Notes: a model not told the origin generated them from the letters alone. A stretch of DNA of 64,000 bases from Mycobacterium sp. 236(2023) (GCF_029623955.1 NZ_JARSBP010000005.1:248001-312000); one strand, 5' to 3'; shown: positions 30,537-39,765, numbered from the stretch's first letter. A program made the numbers and translations.

Positions 30537-31532
30537 ATGACCTCCTCAGAGACCGTCCACGACGTCATTATCATCGGGTCCGGCCCGGCCGGATACACCG
30601 CGGCCGTGTACGCGGCCCGCGCCCAGCTCAAGCCGCTGGTCTTCGAGGGCTCGCAGTTCGGCGGTGCACTGATGACCACCACAGAGGTCGAGAACTACCC
30701 CGGGTTCCGCAACGGCATCACCGGTCCCGAGCTGATGGACGAGATGCGCGAACAGGCGCTGCGCTTCGGTGCCGACCTGCGCATGGAAGACGTCGACGAG
30801 GTCGACCTGGCCGGCCCGGTGAAATCGGTCACCGTCGGCGACGAGACCTACCGCGCCCGCTCGGTCGTCCTGGCGATGGGCGCCGCGGCGCGTCATCTCG
30901 GCGTGCCCGGCGAAGACGATCTGCTCGGTATGGGCGTCAGCACCTGCGCCACCTGTGATGGCTTCTTCTTCCGCGACCAGGACATCGCCGTCGTCGGCGG
31001 TGGCGACTCCGCGATGGAGGAGGCCACCTTCCTGACCCGCTTCGCTCGCAGTGTGACGCTGATCCACCGCCGCGAGGAGTTCCGCGCGTCGAAGATCATG
31101 CTTGAGCGTGCGCAGCAGAACGAAAAGATCACCATCCTCACCAATACCCAGGTGACCGGCATCGAAGGTGACCCCAAGGTCACCGGAATCAAGTTGCGCG
31201 ACAGCGTGACTGGTGAAGAGTCCACCTTGGCGGTCACGGGCGTGTTCGTTGCGATCGGCCACGATCCTCGCTCCGAGCTGGTGCGCGGTCAGGTCGACCT
31301 GGACGACGAAGGCTATGTGAAGGTCCAGGGCCGCACCACGTACACCTCACTCGAAGGTGTCTTCGCCGCAGGCGATCTCGTCGATCACACCTACCGGCAG
31401 GCCATCACCGCCGCCGGAAGTGGTTGTGCTGCATCGATCGACGCCGAGCGCTGGCTCGCCGAACACGCTGAGCCCGGTGAAAGAACCTCTACAACAACAG
31501 AAGACACTGATCTGATTGGAGCGCAGCAATGA
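30537..31532 (+). CDS. trxB: Thioredoxin reductase
   Basis: 331 residues. The FAD-binding GSGPAGYTAAVYAARA, the redox pair CATCDG, the NADPH-binding GGGDSAMEEA and the C-terminal FAD segment GVFAAGDLVDHTYRQAITAAGSGC are all intact. It reduces thioredoxin with NADPH. I chose the ATG at 30537 behind an AGAAAGG SD. The stop overlaps the trxC start (ATGA). A SigH-type promoter lies upstream. Confidence 0.96.
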   Translation: MTSSETVHDVIIIGSGPAGYTAAVYAARAQLKPLVFEGSQFGGALMTTTEVENYPGFRNGITGPELMDEMREQALRFGADLRMEDVDEVDLAGPVKSVTVGDETYRARSVVLAMGAAARHLGVPGEDDLLGMGVSTCATCDGFFFRDQDIAVVGGGDSAMEEATFLTRFARSVTLIHRREEFRASKIMLERAQQNEKITILTNTQVTGIEGDPKVTGIKLRDSVTGEESTLAVTGVFVAIGHDPRSELVRGQVDLDDEGYVKVQGRTTYTSLEGVFAAGDLVDHTYRQAITAAGSGCAASIDAERWLAEHAEPGERTSTTTEDTDLIGAQQ

Positions 31533-31858
31533 GTGAATCCAGCACGGTGACCGTCACCGACGACTCGTTCTCCGACGATGTCCTCACCAGCGGCACCCCC
31601 GTGCTGGTGGATTTCTGGGCGACGTGGTGCGGACCGTGCAAGATGGTCGCGCCCGTCCTGGAGGAGATCGCGTCCGAGAAGGCCGGCGCGCTGACCGTCG
31701 CCAAGATCGACGTCGACGAGAACCCGGCCACCGCACGTGACTTCCAGGTGGTGTCCATCCCGACGATGATCGTCTTCAAAGACGGTCAGCCCGTGAAGCG
31801 CATCGTCGGTGCCAAGGGCAAAGCAGCGCTGCTGCGCGAGCTCGCCGACATCATCTGA
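31529..31858 (+). CDS. trxC: Thioredoxin
   Basis: 109 residues with the active-site motif WCGPC in VLVDFWATWCGPCKMVAP and the conserved cis-proline in SIPTMIVFKDG. It is reduced by the upstream reductase and supplies electrons for protein disulfide reduction in the cytosol. It overlaps trxB by four bases, so the two are one operon. Corresponds to Rv3914. Confidence 0.96.
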   Translation: MSESSTVTVTDDSFSDDVLTSGTPVLVDFWATWCGPCKMVAPVLEEIASEKAGALTVAKIDVDENPATARDFQVVSIPTMIVFKDGQPVKRIVGAKGKAALLRELADII

Positions 31859-31933
31859 GGACCCCCTCGCGCCGCGAAACGTGGCATGAACAGCTGCCTG
31901 GGGTTTTTCCGAATCCCCTGACGGTCTGAGACA

Positions 31934-33130
31934 ATGCTGCCTATGTCGAGTCTGCGTCGCGGTGACCGCGGTGGTGCGGTCGCCGAGATCAGGGCCGCAC
32001 TCGCCGCGCTCGGGATGCTCGCCGGCTCAGACGACGACCTGACCACCGGTAAGCACTTCGCCGCGGACATGTTCGACGATGACCTCGATCATGCGGTCCG
32101 AGCATTCCAGCAGCACCGTGGGCTTCTGGTGGACGGCGTAGTCGGCGAGGCGACCTACCGCGCGCTCAAAGAGGCGTCCTACCGGCTGGGTGCGCGCACA
32201 TTGAACCACCAGTTCGGGGCACCGATGTACGGTGACGACGTCGCCACTCTCCAGGCCCGACTGCAGGATCTCGGCTTCTACACCGGTCTGGTCGACGGGC
32301 ACTTCGGGCTACAGACGCATAACGCGCTGTCGTCCTATCAACGTGAGTACGGCCTCTACCCCGACGGTATCTGTGGTCCAGAAACGTTGCGCTCCTTGTA
32401 CTTCCTCGGATCACGGGTCACCGGCGGCTCGCCGCACGCCATCCGCGAAGAGGAACTCGTCCGCAGCTCCGGACCGCGGCTGTCCGGTAAGCGCATCATC
32501 GTCGATCCGGGCCGCGGAGGTTCCGACCACGGGCTGATCATGAACGGCCCCGCCGGCCCGATCAGCGAAGCGGACATCCTGTGGGACTTGGCGAGTCGGC
32601 TCGAAGGCCGGATGACGGCCATCGGGATCGAGACCTTTGTGTCCCGGCCGGTCAATGCCGCACCCACCGACGCCGAACGCGCTGCGACGGCCAACACCGT
32701 CGGCGCTGACATGATGATCAGCCTCCGCTGCGCCACGCACATCAGCCCGGCGGCCAGCGGCGTCGCATCCTTCCACTTCGGGAACTCCCACGGCTCGGTG
32801 TCCACGATCGGACGCAATCTCGCCGACTTCATCCAGCGGGAAGTGGTGGCGCGTACCGGATTACGCGACTGCCGGGTGCACGGGCGGACCTGGGACCTGC
32901 TTCGCCTGACCCGGATGCCCACCGTCCAGGTCGACGTCGGATACATCACCAACCCGAACGATCGTGACACCCTGGTCTCGCCCGAGTCCCGTGACGCACT
33001 CGCCGAAGGCATCCTTGCCGCGGTGAAACGGCTGTACCTGCTCGGTAAGAACGACCGTCCCACAGGCACTTTCACGTTCGCCGAGCTGCTCGCTCACGAG
33101 CTCGCCGTGGAGCAGGCCCGCCGAGGCTAG
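31934..33130 (+). CDS. cwlM: CwlM, amidase-fold regulator of peptidoglycan synthesis
   Basis: 398 residues: two peptidoglycan-binding repeats (about 5-165; DDLDHAVRAFQQHRGLLVDGVVGEATYRALKEA) then an amidase_3 fold (about 180-390). The first zinc-ligand position of that family, normally DPGHGG, reads DPGRGG, so hydrolase activity is doubtful. This agrees with work showing that CwlM, once phosphorylated by PknB, activates MurA and also contacts MurJ. The start is ambiguous between ATG 31934 and ATG 31943. Both murJ and the tail of pknB are in this window. Confidence 0.92.
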   Translation: MLPMSSLRRGDRGGAVAEIRAALAALGMLAGSDDDLTTGKHFAADMFDDDLDHAVRAFQQHRGLLVDGVVGEATYRALKEASYRLGARTLNHQFGAPMYGDDVATLQARLQDLGFYTGLVDGHFGLQTHNALSSYQREYGLYPDGICGPETLRSLYFLGSRVTGGSPHAIREEELVRSSGPRLSGKRIIVDPGRGGSDHGLIMNGPAGPISEADILWDLASRLEGRMTAIGIETFVSRPVNAAPTDAERAATANTVGADMMISLRCATHISPAASGVASFHFGNSHGSVSTIGRNLADFIQREVVARTGLRDCRVHGRTWDLLRLTRMPTVQVDVGYITNPNDRDTLVSPESRDALAEGILAAVKRLYLLGKNDRPTGTFTFAELLAHELAVEQARRG

Positions 33131-33147
33131 TCGCACTAGTCACACCG

Positions 33148-33897
33148 CTAGGCGCAGGGACTCGCGCCTGCCCCCACCGGCTGCTGAAGCTGCGCACTCT
33201 GCAACAGTCGTTCCAGCGCTGCCTCGACGCCGGCCTTCCACCCAAGTCCCTGCTCGAGCTCAAGCCGTAACCGCGGAAAGTACGCGTGGTGAGACACGGT
33301 GACGAATCCCGCATCGATCAGGAGATCGGCATCGAGCACGCACTGCTCAACCGAGCAGTCCCCCAGTGCCTCGACGACCGGCCGAATGTCCGGCGGCACC
33401 GACTCCAGTCCGGACAGCTCGCCCACCTGCGGGGTGCGGCCGAACGCCTCGAGCGCGCGAACACCTCGGCGGACCAGATCTCCGACGACCGCGGCGATGA
33501 GCGTGCGCGACATGTCCTCGCTGTTGTCGCCTGCCTCGATTCCGAGTGTTGTCAGCAAGACGGCGTCGGCGCTGACGGGCCCTGTCGGAAAACGGGTCGC
33601 TCGCGGCACGGATCGCGGTGGCGCATAGAACGCGTACCCGAGGCACGGTTCGTCTCCGGTTTCCGGGGCCGGGGCTTCATCGAGTCCGGTCGTCGGACAG
33701 TCGACGGCAAGTTGCCCGCAGGACCCCCATTCGAGCATGACCATCGACAGCCACGCTTCCTTCTCGAACTCGGGATCGGACAGCTGCTCTGCTCCGCCGA
33801 CGATCGCCGGATCAACTTCCCAGTACACGCAGCGACGCGCATGCTTCGGCAACTGCTCGAACGCCTCGAGCCGAAGGGGCGTGATACGTGCGGCCAC
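33148..33897 (-). CDS. Conserved GNAT-like protein (Rv3916c-like)
   Basis: 249 residues. It has a plausible acetyltransferase-like layout (CLGYAFYAPPRSVPRATRFPTGPVSADAVLLTTLGIEAGD..LIAAVVGDLVRRGVRALEAFG). The central segment could hold the acetyl-CoA site, but the GNAT consensus is weak. It lies between cwlM and parB as Rv3916c does. GTG start at 33897. Function unknown. Confidence 0.75.
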   Translation of the reverse strand: MAARITPLRLEAFEQLPKHARRCVYWEVDPAIVGGAEQLSDPEFEKEAWLSMVMLEWGSCGQLAVDCPTTGLDEAPAPETGDEPCLGYAFYAPPRSVPRATRFPTGPVSADAVLLTTLGIEAGDNSEDMSRTLIAAVVGDLVRRGVRALEAFGRTPQVGELSGLESVPPDIRPVVEALGDCSVEQCVLDADLLIDAGFVTVSHHAYFPRLRLELEQGLGWKAGVEAALERLLQSAQLQQPVGAGASPCA

Positions 33898-34114
33898 TAA
33901 TCTCCCCGGTCTTCTCGCCGCGCTTTGACAGGCGGCTGCCCCTCAAGGATAGAAGGCCGGCGCCACCCGAGCCCGATCGCGACGTCCACCCGGAGGTTTT
34001 GTCCGCTATTCGACCAATTCACCTGGGGCGCACCGTGTTTGCGCAGCGAAACCGATGCTGACATCGGCCGCACCGCTACAGTGTCACAGTGACGTAATTC
34101 CCCGGTGTGACCGG

Positions 34115-35113
34115 TCATGGCTTGGACGCGTTCATCATCTCCACAATTCGCTGAAGATCGTCGACCGAGCCGAACTCGACGACGATTTTGCCTTTCCGCT
34201 TGCCGAGGCTGACGGTCACCCGGGTGTCGAAAGCCGTCGACAGCTGCTCGGCCACGTCTTGGAGGCCAGGCATCTGAATCGGCTTGCGGCGGGGTGCCGT
34301 CGGCGTCGTGCCGCCGTTGCGGTTGGCGAGTGTGACCGCTTCTTCGGTGGCGCGGACCGACAGGCCTTCCGCCACGATGCGGGCGGCCAACTCCTCTTGC
34401 GCTTCCGCGCCGCCCTCGAGGGAGAGCAGCGCCCGCGCATGTCCGGCGGACAGCACCCCGGCGGCCACTCGCCGCTGGACGGCGATCGGAAGACGCAGCA
34501 GGCGGATCATATTGGTGATCAGTGGGCGGGACCGTCCGATGCGCGACGCCAGTTCATCGTGGGTGACGTCGAATTCCTCGAGCAGCTGCTGATACGCCGC
34601 AGCTTCTTCCAGAGGATTGAGCTGCGCGCGGTGGATGTTCTCCAGCAGCGCGTCGCGCAGCATGCTGTCGTCGGAGGTCTCTCGCACGATGGCGGGAATG
34701 GTCGCAACGCCGGCCTGCTGGGCGGCCCTCCATCGCCGCTCCCCCATCACGAGCTGGTACCGAGGTGAGCTGCCTGCAGCATCCGGAGTCGTGCGGACCA
34801 CGATCGGCTGCATGAGGCCGAATTCACGGATCGAGTGCACGAGCTCGGAAAGAGCTTCCTCGTCGAAGACCTGTCGGGGCTGTCGCGGGTTCGGGTCGAT
34901 CTGCGAGGGCGCAATCTCGCGGTACACCGCTCCGGCCGGATTCGGCTCGGCCGGTGGTGCCGCGGCCGGCGGACCACCGAGAAGAACGTCTGCGGCCGCC
35001 CCGCCCATCTTCGGTCCGAGGGTCGCCGGTTCATTTGCTTCGGCCGGACCCGTCGGGATCAGCGATGCCAGTCCCCTGCCGAGACCACTGCGCTTACCAG
35101 CCTGCTTGTTCAT
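34115..35113 (-). CDS. parB: Chromosome partitioning protein ParB
   Basis: 332 residues. The N-terminal CTPase/ParB-Srx region has QPIVVRTTP and GERRWRAAQQAG, followed by a helix-turn-helix (VTHDELASRIGRSRPLITNMIRLLRLP) and a C-terminal dimerisation domain. It binds parS, loads as a clamp and spreads along DNA. Two parS sites lie 0.9-1.7 kb away. It overlaps parA by four bases (ATGA). Confidence 0.96.
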   Translation of the reverse strand: MNKQAGKRSGLGRGLASLIPTGPAEANEPATLGPKMGGAAADVLLGGPPAAAPPAEPNPAGAVYREIAPSQIDPNPRQPRQVFDEEALSELVHSIREFGLMQPIVVRTTPDAAGSSPRYQLVMGERRWRAAQQAGVATIPAIVRETSDDSMLRDALLENIHRAQLNPLEEAAAYQQLLEEFDVTHDELASRIGRSRPLITNMIRLLRLPIAVQRRVAAGVLSAGHARALLSLEGGAEAQEELAARIVAEGLSVRATEEAVTLANRNGGTTPTAPRRKPIQMPGLQDVAEQLSTAFDTRVTVSLGKRKGKIVVEFGSVDDLQRIVEMMNASKP

Positions 35114-36093
35114 CGAGCCTGTCCTCCTTCAACTGGCGCCTGCCCGCCTCGCAGAGCCAATTCTCGGCTTGCGTCCAAATAGCTCATCGCTCCCCGCGAC
35201 CCCGGGTCGTAGTCGATGATCGTCATTCCGTAGCCGGGGGCCTCGGAGACTTTGACGCTTCGCGGAATCACGGTCCGCAGAACCTTGTCCCCGAAGTGTT
35301 CGCGCACATCCATGGCGACCTGATCGGCCAGTCTGGTCCGGCCGTCGTACATCGTCAGAACGACGGTCGTGACGTCCAGCATCGGATTCAGGTGCGCCTT
35401 CACCATCTCGATGTTGCGCAGCAACTGTCCCACTCCTTCGAGTGCGTAGTACTCGCACTGGATGGGGATCAACACTTCCGGTGCTGCGACGAGCGCGTTG
35501 ATGGTGAGCAAGCCCAGTGACGGCGGGCAATCGATGAAGACGTAGTCGAAGTCGTAGTGCTTGAGTTCCGCAAGGGCCGTCCGCAGCCGGCCCTCTCGGG
35601 CCACCATGCTGACCAACTCGATCTCGGCGCCGGCAAGGTCGATCGTCGCCGGGATGCAGTAGAGGCGCTCGTTGTGCGGACTGCGCTGCAGCGCCTCTTC
35701 GACGGAGATCTCGCCGATCAACACTTCGTACGACGAAGCGGTCCCGGGGCGATGCTCGATGCCCAGCGCGGTGCTCGCATTGCCCTGAGGATCGAGATCG
35801 ATGACGAGAACCTTCAGCCCCTGCAGCGCCAGCGCCGCTGCGATGTTGACGGCGGTTGTCGTCTTCCCCACCCCGCCCTTCTGATTCGCGATCGTGAACA
35901 CCCGCTGCTTCGGGGGTCGCGGCAGTTGTCCTTGGACCGCCGCCTGCATCAGCCGCACCGCACGCGCAGCCTCAGCGCCGATCGGGGTGTCGGCGTCCTG
36001 CGCGTTCTGGGCGTTCCACGTTTCACGTGAAACATCGGGCGCCGGGACCGTGCCCGCTGCTTCGTTCACCTCAGCGTCGTTGGCGCCAGACAT
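35110..36093 (-). CDS. parA: Chromosome partitioning ATPase ParA
   Basis: 327 residues from ATG 36093, which overlaps the rsmG stop (TGATG). The deviant Walker A KGGVGKTTTAVN (about residue 75), DLDPQGNAST and FIDCPPSLG are intact. ParA drives origin segregation together with ParB. A longer reading frame extends upstream into rsmG but has no support as coding. A parS site lies inside its codons, read as Val-Ser-Arg-Glu-Thr. Confidence 0.95.
   Translation of the reverse strand: MSGANDAEVNEAAGTVPAPDVSRETWNAQNAQDADTPIGAEAARAVRLMQAAVQGQLPRPPKQRVFTIANQKGGVGKTTTAVNIAAALALQGLKVLVIDLDPQGNASTALGIEHRPGTASSYEVLIGEISVEEALQRSPHNERLYCIPATIDLAGAEIELVSMVAREGRLRTALAELKHYDFDYVFIDCPPSLGLLTINALVAAPEVLIPIQCEYYALEGVGQLLRNIEMVKAHLNPMLDVTTVVLTMYDGRTRLADQVAMDVREHFGDKVLRTVIPRSVKVSEAPGYGMTIIDYDPGSRGAMSYLDASRELALRGGQAPVEGGQAR
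36020..36033. promoter_or_regulatory. parS: parS centromere site 1
   Basis: Perfect 14-bp palindrome GTTTCACGTGAAAC, the core ParB-binding site, inside the 5' part of parA. Confidence 0.93.
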
Positions 36094-36785
36094 CACCGAT
36101 GCTTCCTTTCGGTCCGCGACTGCTTTGCCGACGCCGTTCCCAGAAACCCTACGACCACCGTCGCGGGCGGATCCACGATTTGACCGCCACATCTCTCCAC
36201 CTTCACCTCTGACACCCCCAGAGCCGCCATCGACTTCCGATGCTCCCGCACCTCGTCGTCCGCGCGCTCGCCCTTGATGGCCAACATGCGGCCGCCGGGT
36301 CGCAGCAGAGGTGTGCTCCATTTCGTCAGTTTGTCCAACGACGCGACGGCGCGAGATACCACGACATCCGCTGCCCCCACCTCCTCGCGAACGCTCCGGT
36401 CCTCGGCGCGCCCACGAACGACTTCACAGTCGATACCGAGATCGTCGATCGCCTCGCGCAGAAAGTCGCTGCGCCGTAGAAGCGGTTCGATGAGAGAAAC
36501 GTGTACGTCGGGTCGGGCCAGTGCCAACGGTATCCCGGGCAGGCCGGCTCCACTACCTATGTCGGCGATCCGCTCACCGGACTCCAGGAGCTCGCCGACC
36601 ACAGCGCAATTGAGAATGTGCCGGTCCCAGATTCGATCGACTTCGCGGGGACCGAGCAAGCCGCGTTCGACGCCGGCGCCCGCGAGAATCGCCGCGTAAC
36701 GTTGCGCGGCATCGATCGCTGGGCCAAAGAATTCAACAGAATGTGGGGGCGGTGGTGGTACCTCCGCATGTTTCACGTGAAACAT
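36093..36785 (-). CDS. rsmG: 16S rRNA m7G527 methyltransferase (RsmG/GidB)
   Basis: 230 residues. The SAM-binding motif is ADIGSGAGLPGIPLALA and the downstream VVVSRAVASLDKL is typical. It methylates G527 of 16S rRNA; loss gives low-level streptomycin resistance. The first six codons (Met-Phe-His-Val-Lys-His) are encoded by a parS site. It is directly followed by parA. Confidence 0.95.
   Translation of the reverse strand: MFHVKHAEVPPPPPHSVEFFGPAIDAAQRYAAILAGAGVERGLLGPREVDRIWDRHILNCAVVGELLESGERIADIGSGAGLPGIPLALARPDVHVSLIEPLLRRSDFLREAIDDLGIDCEVVRGRAEDRSVREEVGAADVVVSRAVASLDKLTKWSTPLLRPGGRMLAIKGERADDEVREHRKSMAALGVSEVKVERCGGQIVDPPATVVVGFLGTASAKQSRTERKHR
36769..36784. promoter_or_regulatory. parS: parS centromere site 2
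   Basis: Perfect 16-bp palindrome TGTTTCACGTGAAACA covering codons 1-6 of rsmG, 736 bp from site 1 and about 3.3 kb from the dnaA start. Confidence 0.95.
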
Positions 36786-36868
36786 CCTCCGACTACTTCT
36801 CGTCGCATCGCGGCGAAACCACCCACCGACTCCCTTGGCTTCGACAGAGAACTACATGGATGTAAGTC

Positions 36869-37441
36869 TCAGTCGACGAGAACGACGACACGGCGCGACG
36901 GCTCCACGCCCTCGCTCTCACTGTGAACGCCGTCAATGCCCGCCACCGCATCGTGCACGATCTTGCGCTCGAACGGCGTCATCGGAGAAAGCTCCTCACG
37001 CTCACCGCTCTGAAGCACCCGCTGCGCCACCTTCTCGCCAAGGGCCGCCAACTCGTCGCGGCGGCGTCGACGCCACTGCGCGATATCCAGCATCAGCCGG
37101 CTGCGCTCCCCCGTCTTCTGGTGGACGGCGAGCCGGGTCAGTTCCTGCAATGCGTCGAGCACCTCGCCCTTACGGCCGACGAGCTTCGTGAGATCTCCAC
37201 CGCCGTCGATGCTGACGATCGCACGGTCGCCTTCGACGTCCAGATCGATGTCGCCGTCGAAGTCCAACAGATCGAGCAACTCTTCGAGATAGTCGCCGGC
37301 GATCTCTCCCTCGGCGACGAGCTTCTCCTCGAGGTCCTCCGTCCCGCTACTCGTACCGTTCTCGGTCACCTCAGCGTCCGGCGACAGCACGTCGGTGGCC
37401 GCAGCCCCCGCACCGTTGGTCTCGTGTTCCACATCCGTCAT
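36869..37441 (-). CDS. jag: Jag/KhpB-like RNA-binding protein (KH and R3H)
   Basis: 190 residues from ATG 37441. An acidic N-terminus is followed by a KH-type domain (LTKLVGRKGEVLDALQELTRLAVH, with the GxxG-like loop GRKG) and an R3H domain (SPMTPFERKIVHDAVAGIDGVHSESEG). It is an RNA-binding protein whose gene follows yidC in many bacteria. Role in mycobacteria not settled. Corresponds to Rv3920c. Confidence 0.9.
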   Translation of the reverse strand: MTDVEHETNGAGAAATDVLSPDAEVTENGTSSGTEDLEEKLVAEGEIAGDYLEELLDLLDFDGDIDLDVEGDRAIVSIDGGGDLTKLVGRKGEVLDALQELTRLAVHQKTGERSRLMLDIAQWRRRRRDELAALGEKVAQRVLQSGEREELSPMTPFERKIVHDAVAGIDGVHSESEGVEPSRRVVVLVD

Positions 37442-37478
37442 TGCTTGCACCTCTCTCTTGGTCGCGGTCGCCCGCGCG

Positions 37479-38597
37479 TCAACGCTTCCGTTTTTTGGGC
37501 CGCGCGCCAGGTCTCGGCGTGCGGCTGGCCGCCCCGTTCTGCGCAGCGGACTTGTTCGGGCTCTGAGTGGACGGCTTCCCGCCCACCGCGGTGTCGTCGT
37601 CGGCGTCCTCGACGCCACCCGACGGTTCGGTGATCTCCTTGGCCGATCCCGCCGGTGTAGACGATCCTGACTCGGTGGTGGCCTTCTTCTTCTTGGGCTT
37701 CGCCCCAGGCGCCGGCGCATTCTGCGAGCGACGCTCGATCGCCTCAAGCTTCTTGAGCTCTTCTTCCTTCTCGATCTTGCCGAACACATAGTGCTGCTGA
37801 CCGAAGGTCCAGATGTTGTTCGCAAACCAGTACAGGATGATCGCCAGCGGAAGGAACGGACCGCCGACGACGACGCCCAGCGGGAAGACGTACAGCGCAA
37901 GCTTGTTCATCATCGCGGTCTGGGGGTTGGCCGCGGCCTCCGGACTCTGGCGGGCCACCGACGCGCGGCTGTTGAAGTACGTTGCCACGCCGGCGCAGAT
38001 CATGATCGGAACACCGACGGCGATGACGGCCGGGCGGTGGAACTCGGTGAAGGCGTCCAGACCGTGCTGCTGGATCATCGTCGCGCCCAGCGGCGCACCG
38101 AAGAGATTCGCGTCGAGGAAGTGCTGAACGTCGGTCGCGCTGAAGAAGTAGTTCGGCAGCAGCCGGTTCTCTTCGACCGATAACCCCAGCCGGCCGATGC
38201 CAGTCTGGGTGCGGTTGAACGACATGAGCACGTGGTACAGCCCGAGGAAGACCGGCACCTGCGCGAGCATGGGCAGGCAGCCGAGGATGGGGTTGAACCC
38301 GTGTTCCTTCTGAAGCTTCTGCATCTCCAGCGCCATGCGCTGACGGTCCTTGCCGTACTTCTTCTGCAGAGCCTTGATCTGGGGCTGCAGTTCCTGCATC
38401 TGCCGCGTGGTGCGGATCTGCCGGACGAAGGGCTTGTACAGGATCGCGCGCAGCGTGAACACCAGGAACATCACCGACAGCGCCCAGGCGAAGAAGTTGG
38501 TCGGCCCCAAGAGGAAGGCGAACGCCTTGTACCAGACCCACATGATCGCCGACACCGGGTAATAGATGATGTCGAGGCTGAACCAATTAAACGACAC
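37479..38597 (-). CDS. yidC: Membrane protein insertase YidC
   Basis: 372 residues. About five transmembrane helices, with a conserved cytosolic hairpin (RQMQELQPQIKALQKKYGKDRQRMALEMQKLQKEHGFNPILGCLP) and helix-rich second half. A long basic, Lys/Pro-rich tail is typical of actinobacteria, where it can contact ribosomes. It inserts membrane proteins with or without SecYEG. GTG start at 38597 overlaps yidD by 11 bp. Confidence 0.95.
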   Translation of the reverse strand: MSFNWFSLDIIYYPVSAIMWVWYKAFAFLLGPTNFFAWALSVMFLVFTLRAILYKPFVRQIRTTRQMQELQPQIKALQKKYGKDRQRMALEMQKLQKEHGFNPILGCLPMLAQVPVFLGLYHVLMSFNRTQTGIGRLGLSVEENRLLPNYFFSATDVQHFLDANLFGAPLGATMIQQHGLDAFTEFHRPAVIAVGVPIMICAGVATYFNSRASVARQSPEAAANPQTAMMNKLALYVFPLGVVVGGPFLPLAIILYWFANNIWTFGQQHYVFGKIEKEEELKKLEAIERRSQNAPAPGAKPKKKKATTESGSSTPAGSAKEITEPSGGVEDADDDTAVGGKPSTQSPNKSAAQNGAASRTPRPGARPKKRKR

Positions 38598-38910
38598 TCG
38601 TCTGACTCTTCCCTTGCTCTACCGGGGTACCCGGGTGGTCGTCGGTGTCACAGGCACCAGTTGCGTCACTGTGACTTTCGCGGTCGGGGATCGGATCCCA
38701 CCCTCCGTTATGCCATGGCCCGCACTTGAGCAGACGAACCAGGGCAAGCCAGCTGCCCCGAAAGAATCCGTACTCACTCAGGGCTTCGACGGCGTATTGA
38801 CTGCACGTCGGGCTGAACCGGCAGGTCGGCAGGCGCAGCGGAGAGATCGTGTGGCGGTAGAGCTCAATCATGTACACCGCAGAGCGCACCGCCCACGACC
38901 GGGAACTCAT
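38587..38910 (-). CDS. yidD: YidD membrane-insertion efficiency factor
   Basis: 107 residues with the family signature LYRHTISPLRLPTCRFSPTCSQYAVEAL and LKCGPWHNGGWDPI, including the conserved cysteines. It works with YidC and is always found between rnpA and yidC. It overlaps both neighbours (4 bp with rnpA, 11 bp with yidC). Confidence 0.93.
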   Translation of the reverse strand: MSSRSWAVRSAVYMIELYRHTISPLRLPTCRFSPTCSQYAVEALSEYGFFRGSWLALVRLLKCGPWHNGGWDPIPDRESHSDATGACDTDDHPGTPVEQGKSQTSVV

Positions 38911-39266
38911 GACGGTGTTCCGCTCCGGCGCCGAATGCGATCCAACCCCGCACGCAGTTCTTGCTCCAACCGCGGCGAGACCGCGTCGCGGCTCCGCGGC
39001 AGAGCGCGGATCACCACGCGGTCTGCCGGATCGAGATCATCGAGAATCGCTCGCGCAGCATGACGAAGCCGACGCGATACCGCATGCCGCTGCACGGCGT
39101 TACCCACTGCCTTCGAAACAATCAGCCCGATTCGAGGTCCGGGCTCGCCGCTGTCATCAGAGCGCAGCGTGTAGAGGACGAGATCGGGCTGAGCCGCCCG
39201 CTTCCCTCGACTGACTGTGGCACCGAACTCGGCCGAGCGCGTCATCCGGTGTTGCGCCGGAAGCAC
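38907..39266 (-). CDS. rnpA: Ribonuclease P protein component
   Basis: 119 residues. The RNR-type motif is present as AVGNAVQRHAVSRRLRHAAR, and the N-terminal M-T-R-S-A-E-F segment is typical. It assists the RNase P RNA in trimming tRNA 5' ends. GTG start at 39266, 19 bp after rpmH. Confidence 0.95.
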   Translation of the reverse strand: MLPAQHRMTRSAEFGATVSRGKRAAQPDLVLYTLRSDDSGEPGPRIGLIVSKAVGNAVQRHAVSRRLRHAARAILDDLDPADRVVIRALPRSRDAVSPRLEQELRAGLDRIRRRSGTPS

Positions 39267-39285
39267 CGCGTCAGACCTGACCGCG

Positions 39286-39429
39286 TCACGCAGTCAGTGA
39301 ACGACGGCCCTTAGCGCGCCGGGCGGTGACGATCGCACGCCCGGCGCGGGTGCGCATCCGCAACCGGAAGCCGTGCACCTTGGCGCGGCGACGGTTGTTG
39401 GGCTGGAAGGTCCGCTTGCCCTTGGCCAC
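39286..39429 (-). CDS. rpmH: 50S ribosomal protein L34
   Basis: 47 residues, starting MAKGKRTFQPNNRRRAKVHG and ending with RSLTA; the extremely basic composition and the RRAKVHGFRLRM core identify L34. GTG start at 39429 with AAGGAGAG before it. It heads the rnpA-yidD-yidC operon and is divergent from dnaA. Too short for most gene-length cutoffs. Confidence 0.95.
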   Translation of the reverse strand: MAKGKRTFQPNNRRRAKVHGFRLRMRTRAGRAIVTARRAKGRRSLTA

Positions 39430-39598
39430 GGCAATCTCTCCTTGTTAAGTCAGGCCCCCGCGCCGACACTCCCATGACATCCATGGCAGCCCGACACGGT
39501 CGGCCGTTGTTAAGCTCGATCGGTCTCGCATAGCTAGCCGGCGCGGTCCCCGGCAGGGGCCGGTCGCAGCCGTATCGCCACGTGCGGGCGACTGTTCG

Positions 39599-39627
39599 AG
39601 GGTACTGACGAGAATTGGCTGGGTCAA
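39599..39627 (-). promoter_or_regulatory. SigA-type promoter for rpmH operon
   Basis: On the minus strand TTGACC (39627-39622), 17 bp, TACCCT (39604-39599), matching the mycobacterial TTGACN-N17-TANNNT pattern. It implies an rpmH leader of about 160 nt. Confidence 0.55.
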
Positions 39628-39765
39628 ACCGCCTCCCAGGCGTTATACCGCAGGCAGGAGCACCCCGCCGGCCCGTCAGAAACATCACACACACCACAGC
39701 CGTCACGCTCGTCTGGAACGATTGTGCCAAGCCGGATTCCGGCTACCCGCAATGTTGCAGAACTG

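Noticed and set aside
35110..36321. Longer ParA starting at 36321
   Set aside because: The extra N-terminus would lie inside rsmG and is Arg/Gly-rich low complexity; ATG 36093 with the TGATG overlap fits the family.
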